A stretch of DNA of 6,425 bases from an uncultured Faecalibacterium sp. (GTDB taxonomy: Bacteria > Bacillota > Clostridia > Oscillospirales > Ruminococcaceae), in NCBI GenBank assembly GCA_902463235.1, contig CABQER010000050.1, positions 1 to 6,425 on the forward strand. The letters run 5' to 3'. The notes under the pieces are model-generated. The model was given only the letters and a program-made list of their open reading frames with translations. It searched no databases and was not told the DNA's origin. Within the stretch, counting starts at the first letter, position 1, and the number at the start of each line of letters is the position of its first letter. The position numbers and the translations under genes were made by a program. Below, one piece after another: positions 4,409-6,425 of the stretch.

Positions 4409-6163
4409 ATGGCATTGGATGCCGCGACACTGGCCCTTACGGCAGCAGAGCTCAAAGCAACGCTGACCGACGCCAAGATCGCAAAACTATTTGAACCCAC
4501 CCGTGATGAGCTGGTGCTCACCCTGCGTACCCGCACGGATACCTATGCGCTGCTGCTTTCGGCCCGCAGCGGTTCCGCCCGCGTGTGCCTGACCGAAGAA
4601 AGCTTTGAAAACCCGGAAACGCCGCCCTCCTTCTGTATGCTGATGCGCAAGCATCTCACCGGCGGCAGGCTGCTGGACGTACACATGGAGCCGGGAGACC
4701 GCATCGTGTATTTTGATTTCCAGTGCACCAACGAGATGGGCGACCTTGTGCGCAACACCCTGTGTGCCGAATTGATGGGCCGCTACTCCAATCTGGTTCT
4801 GGTGCAGAACGGCAAGATCATTGACGCACTCAAGCGCGTGGATTTTGAGGACAGCGATGTGCGCCAGCTGCTGCCGGGCCTGCCCTACACCACGCCGCCC
4901 AAGCCTGCAAGACCGGACTTCCTGCTGGTGAGCAGTGCGTCCATCGTGGCAGCAGCCTGCCAGAGAGATCTGCCGGTGGCAGATGCCCTCAACAAGACCG
5001 TGGCCGGTGTTGGCCCGGTGGTCTGCCGCGAAGCTGCATGGCGTGCCTTTGACGGCGAACATCTGCCCGCCAATGAGCTGACCGAGGAACAGAAGCGCAA
5101 GCTTATGGCTGCCATCGACGAGCTGAAGGAAGAGCACGCAACCGGCGGTACGCCCTGCAGCGTCACCGACCCCAGCGGAAAGCCCATCGAGTATACCTTC
5201 TTCCGCCCGCAGCAGTACGGCGAAAAGTATATAATAAAGGAATGGCCCTCCTTCAACGCCATGCTGGAGGGCTACTACGCTGAGAAGGACCGCGCGGAAC
5301 GCCTGCGCACCAAAAGCAAGGAGCTGCACAAGGCCGTGCACAATATGTACGAGCGCGCCGTGCGCAAGCAGGCCGCCCGTCAGGAAGAGCTGGCCGCCAG
5401 CGGCAAGAGCGAAAAGCTGCGGCTGTACGGTGAGCTGCTCTCGGCAAACCTCTATCTGGCCCAGAAGGGCATGAAGAGCATCACCGTGCCCAACTGGTAC
5501 GACGAGGGCAAAGAGGTGACCATCCCGCTGGACCTGCGGTTCACACCCAGCCAGAACGCTCAGAACTTCTTCAAGAACTATAAAAAGAAGCAGACCGCCG
5601 CCCGGATGCTGGTGGACCTGCTGGCAGAGGGTGAAAAGGAGATCGCCTATCTGGAAACGGTGCTCTACGAGGTGGAAAGCGCCTCCGGTGAAGCTGCCCT
5701 GAATGAGATCCGCATGGAACTGAAAAATCAGGGGTACCTGAAATACTACAAGCAGCGGGACAAAAAGCAGAAGCCTGCGGACTTTCTGCGCTATACCTCC
5801 AGTGACGGCTTTGAGATCCTGGTAGGCCGCAACAACGCCCAGAACGACAAGCTCACCCTGCACACCGCCCGGGGCAAAGACCTGTGGTTCCATGTGCAGA
5901 AGGCCCCCGGCAGCCACGTTGTGGTCATGAGCCGGGGCGAGGAGATCCCGGACACCACCAGGCAGGAGGCCGCGGAGCTGGCAGTCATCTACTCCAGCAC
6001 CTACAAGGCAGGCACCGGCGCCAAAGTGGCGGTGGACACCACCGAGGTGAAGAACATCTGGAAAGCCAGCGGTGCCAAACCCGGCATGGTTCTGTACGAG
6101 GTGTACACCACGGTCTACATCACGCCCCGGGATGGGCTGGCGGAACAGCTGAAAAAGAGATAA
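4409..6163 (+). CDS. rqcH: RqcH, NFACT-family ribosome quality-control factor (Rqc2 homolog)
   Basis: ATG 4409, preceded by TGAGGT (4396-4401), gives 584 residues, the normal length. The start MALDAATLALTAAEL matches the family. NFACT-N fills roughly residues 1-170 and contains GDRI with Asp97-Arg98, the pair needed for tRNA-Ala recruitment in B. subtilis RqcH, plus ELMGRYSNLVLV (121-132). A helix-hairpin-helix-like segment follows at about 175-235. A coiled-coil middle starts near 290, is interrupted by YGELLSANLY (340-349) and NAQNFFKNYKKKQTA (383-397), and resumes to about 450. NFACT-R (DUF814) is at about 458-570, with DGFEILVGRNNAQND from 466 and DLWFHVQKAPGSHVV from 491. RqcH binds stalled 50S subunits carrying peptidyl-tRNA and adds C-terminal alanine tails that mark the nascent chain for proteolysis. 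Older labels (fibronectin-binding protein FbpA) refer to the same family. It appears monocistronic, and a structured repeat begins 8 bases past its stop. Confidence 0.95.
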   Translation: MALDAATLALTAAELKATLTDAKIAKLFEPTRDELVLTLRTRTDTYALLLSARSGSARVCLTEESFENPETPPSFCMLMRKHLTGGRLLDVHMEPGDRIVYFDFQCTNEMGDLVRNTLCAELMGRYSNLVLVQNGKIIDALKRVDFEDSDVRQLLPGLPYTTPPKPARPDFLLVSSASIVAAACQRDLPVADALNKTVAGVGPVVCREAAWRAFDGEHLPANELTEEQKRKLMAAIDELKEEHATGGTPCSVTDPSGKPIEYTFFRPQQYGEKYIIKEWPSFNAMLEGYYAEKDRAERLRTKSKELHKAVHNMYERAVRKQAARQEELAASGKSEKLRLYGELLSANLYLAQKGMKSITVPNWYDEGKEVTIPLDLRFTPSQNAQNFFKNYKKKQTAARMLVDLLAEGEKEIAYLETVLYEVESASGEAALNEIRMELKNQGYLKYYKQRDKKQKPADFLRYTSSDGFEILVGRNNAQNDKLTLHTARGKDLWFHVQKAPGSHVVVMSRGEEIPDTTRQEAAELAVIYSSTYKAGTGAKVAVDTTEVKNIWKASGAKPGMVLYEVYTTVYITPRDGLAEQLKKR

Positions 6164-6170
6164 AAAACGA

Positions 6171-6296
6171 ACTCCTTCAGGCGCTTACGCGCCAGCTCCC
6201 TCACGGAGGGAGCCCTTGGCAGTACGGAAAAGTTTCCCTCTTTGCCAAGGGCTCTCCCTTTGGGAGAACTGTCACGAAGTGACTGAGAGGGTGAGG
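6171..6296. repeat. Structured intergenic repeat, copy 2
   Basis: The order of elements is the same as in the copy at 3291-3428. A short hairpin GGCGC-TTAC-GCGCC (6180-6193) comes first, then GCTCCCTC-ACG-GAGGGAGC (6195-6213). CCCTTGGCA...TGCCAAGGG (6213-6221 with 6243-6251) encloses GGAAA-AG-TTTCC. TCTCCC-TTT-GGGAGA (6253-6267) and GTCAC-GAA-GTGAC (6271-6283) follow, and the right end is CTGAGAGGGTGAGG. The left end CTCCTTCAG is a decayed match to CCTCTCAG. It has no coding capacity and lies right after rqcH, where it could also help end or stabilise the transcript. Confidence 0.75.
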
Positions 6297-6309
6297 CCGC
6301 TTCCCTTTA

Positions 6310-6324
6310 TATAATAGGTATAAT
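6310..6324 (+). promoter_or_regulatory. Promoter-like patch with two TATAAT boxes
   Basis: Perfect TATAAT boxes occur at 6310-6315 and 6319-6324 in a short AT-rich island. No good -35 box is found 16-18 bases upstream of either; that region is the GC-rich end of the repeat. Transcription from the first box would begin around 6321-6323, exactly where the following inverted repeat starts. The downstream gene is outside the window. Confidence 0.4.
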
Positions 6325-6415
6325 CCGCAGCAAAATCGTCCATACTACCTCTGCAAAAGCAGGGTAGGGGAGTTTTCCACCGGCAGAAAAGCCTGCGGAT
6401 TGTGCATCTTGCACA
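6322..6415 (+). ncRNA. Candidate structured RNA or 5' leader at the right edge (unassigned)
   Basis: AATCCGCAG (6322-6330) pairs perfectly with CTGCGGATT (6393-6401), closing a domain of about 80 bases. Inside, CTACC plus CTGC (6345-6354, one bulged T) pairs with GCAG plus GGTAG (6359-6367) around an AAAA loop. After the closing stem comes TGTGCA-TCT-TGCACA (6401-6415), sharing one base with it. No open frame with a credible ribosome binding site is present. I could not match the conserved cores of riboswitches I know, nor tmRNA, RNase P RNA or SRP RNA. The folding is seen in the sequence; that it is a functional RNA is inference. Confidence 0.3.
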
Positions 6416-6425
6416 GAAAATGCGC

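Noticed and set aside
4487..5917. 476-codon open frame on the minus strand opposite rqcH
   Set aside because: It is a shadow frame of a GC-rich gene. Its composition (His, Gln and Leu rich) fits reverse reading of rqcH codons, and the sense strand encodes a complete, clearly recognised protein.
6373..6381. TTTTCCACC as a DnaA box
   Set aside because: It has two mismatches to TTATCCACA and is a single copy, with no cluster of boxes or AT-rich unwinding region nearby and no replication genes in the window.

Overview
The window looks like chromosomal DNA from a GC-rich gut Firmicute of the Oscillospiraceae, most likely Faecalibacterium or a close relative. This is inferred from four things: Firmicute-type gene families (YitT, TrmK next to a Nif3-like gene, RqcH), strong AGGAGG-type ribosome binding sites, C/G-rich third codon positions, and short structured repeats of the CCTCTCAG...GAGAGGG type that I remember as common in such genomes. 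No database search was possible. All supported genes are on the + strand.

Region 1 (1-1364) holds the 3' part of a DUF1538 membrane protein gene followed by a regulator made of two fused PII-like domains. The pair ends at a strong intrinsic terminator. Region 2 (1345-2276) is a single YitT-family membrane protein gene whose probable promoter is embedded in that terminator.

Region 3 (2300-4216) looks like one transcription unit from a good sigma-A promoter. It contains a small DUF1858 redox-disulfide protein, a TrmK-like tRNA methyltransferase with a TTG start one base after the previous stop, and a Nif3-like dinuclear-metal protein. The trmK/nif3 pairing matches yqfN-yqfO of Bacillus subtilis. 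Here a 138-bp structured repeat sits between them: it forms the last codons of trmK and probably supplies the ribosome binding site of nif3.

Region 4 (4217-4408) is a 192-bp spacer that can fold into four successive hairpins. Region 5 (4409-6163) is rqcH, an NFACT-family ribosome quality-control factor. Region 6 (6164-6425) has a second copy of the structured repeat just after the rqcH stop, then an AT-rich promoter-like patch with two TATAAT boxes, then a compact nested set of inverted repeats. These may be the 5' leader of an off-window gene or a small RNA.

Most genes here are ordinary housekeeping genes. The less ordinary signals are the internal ribosome binding site at the junction of the PII fusion, the altered GMGG motif in TrmK, the two repeat copies that keep their structure while changing sequence, and the folded segment at the right edge. 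I see no CRISPR array, phage genes, transposase, tRNA or rRNA.
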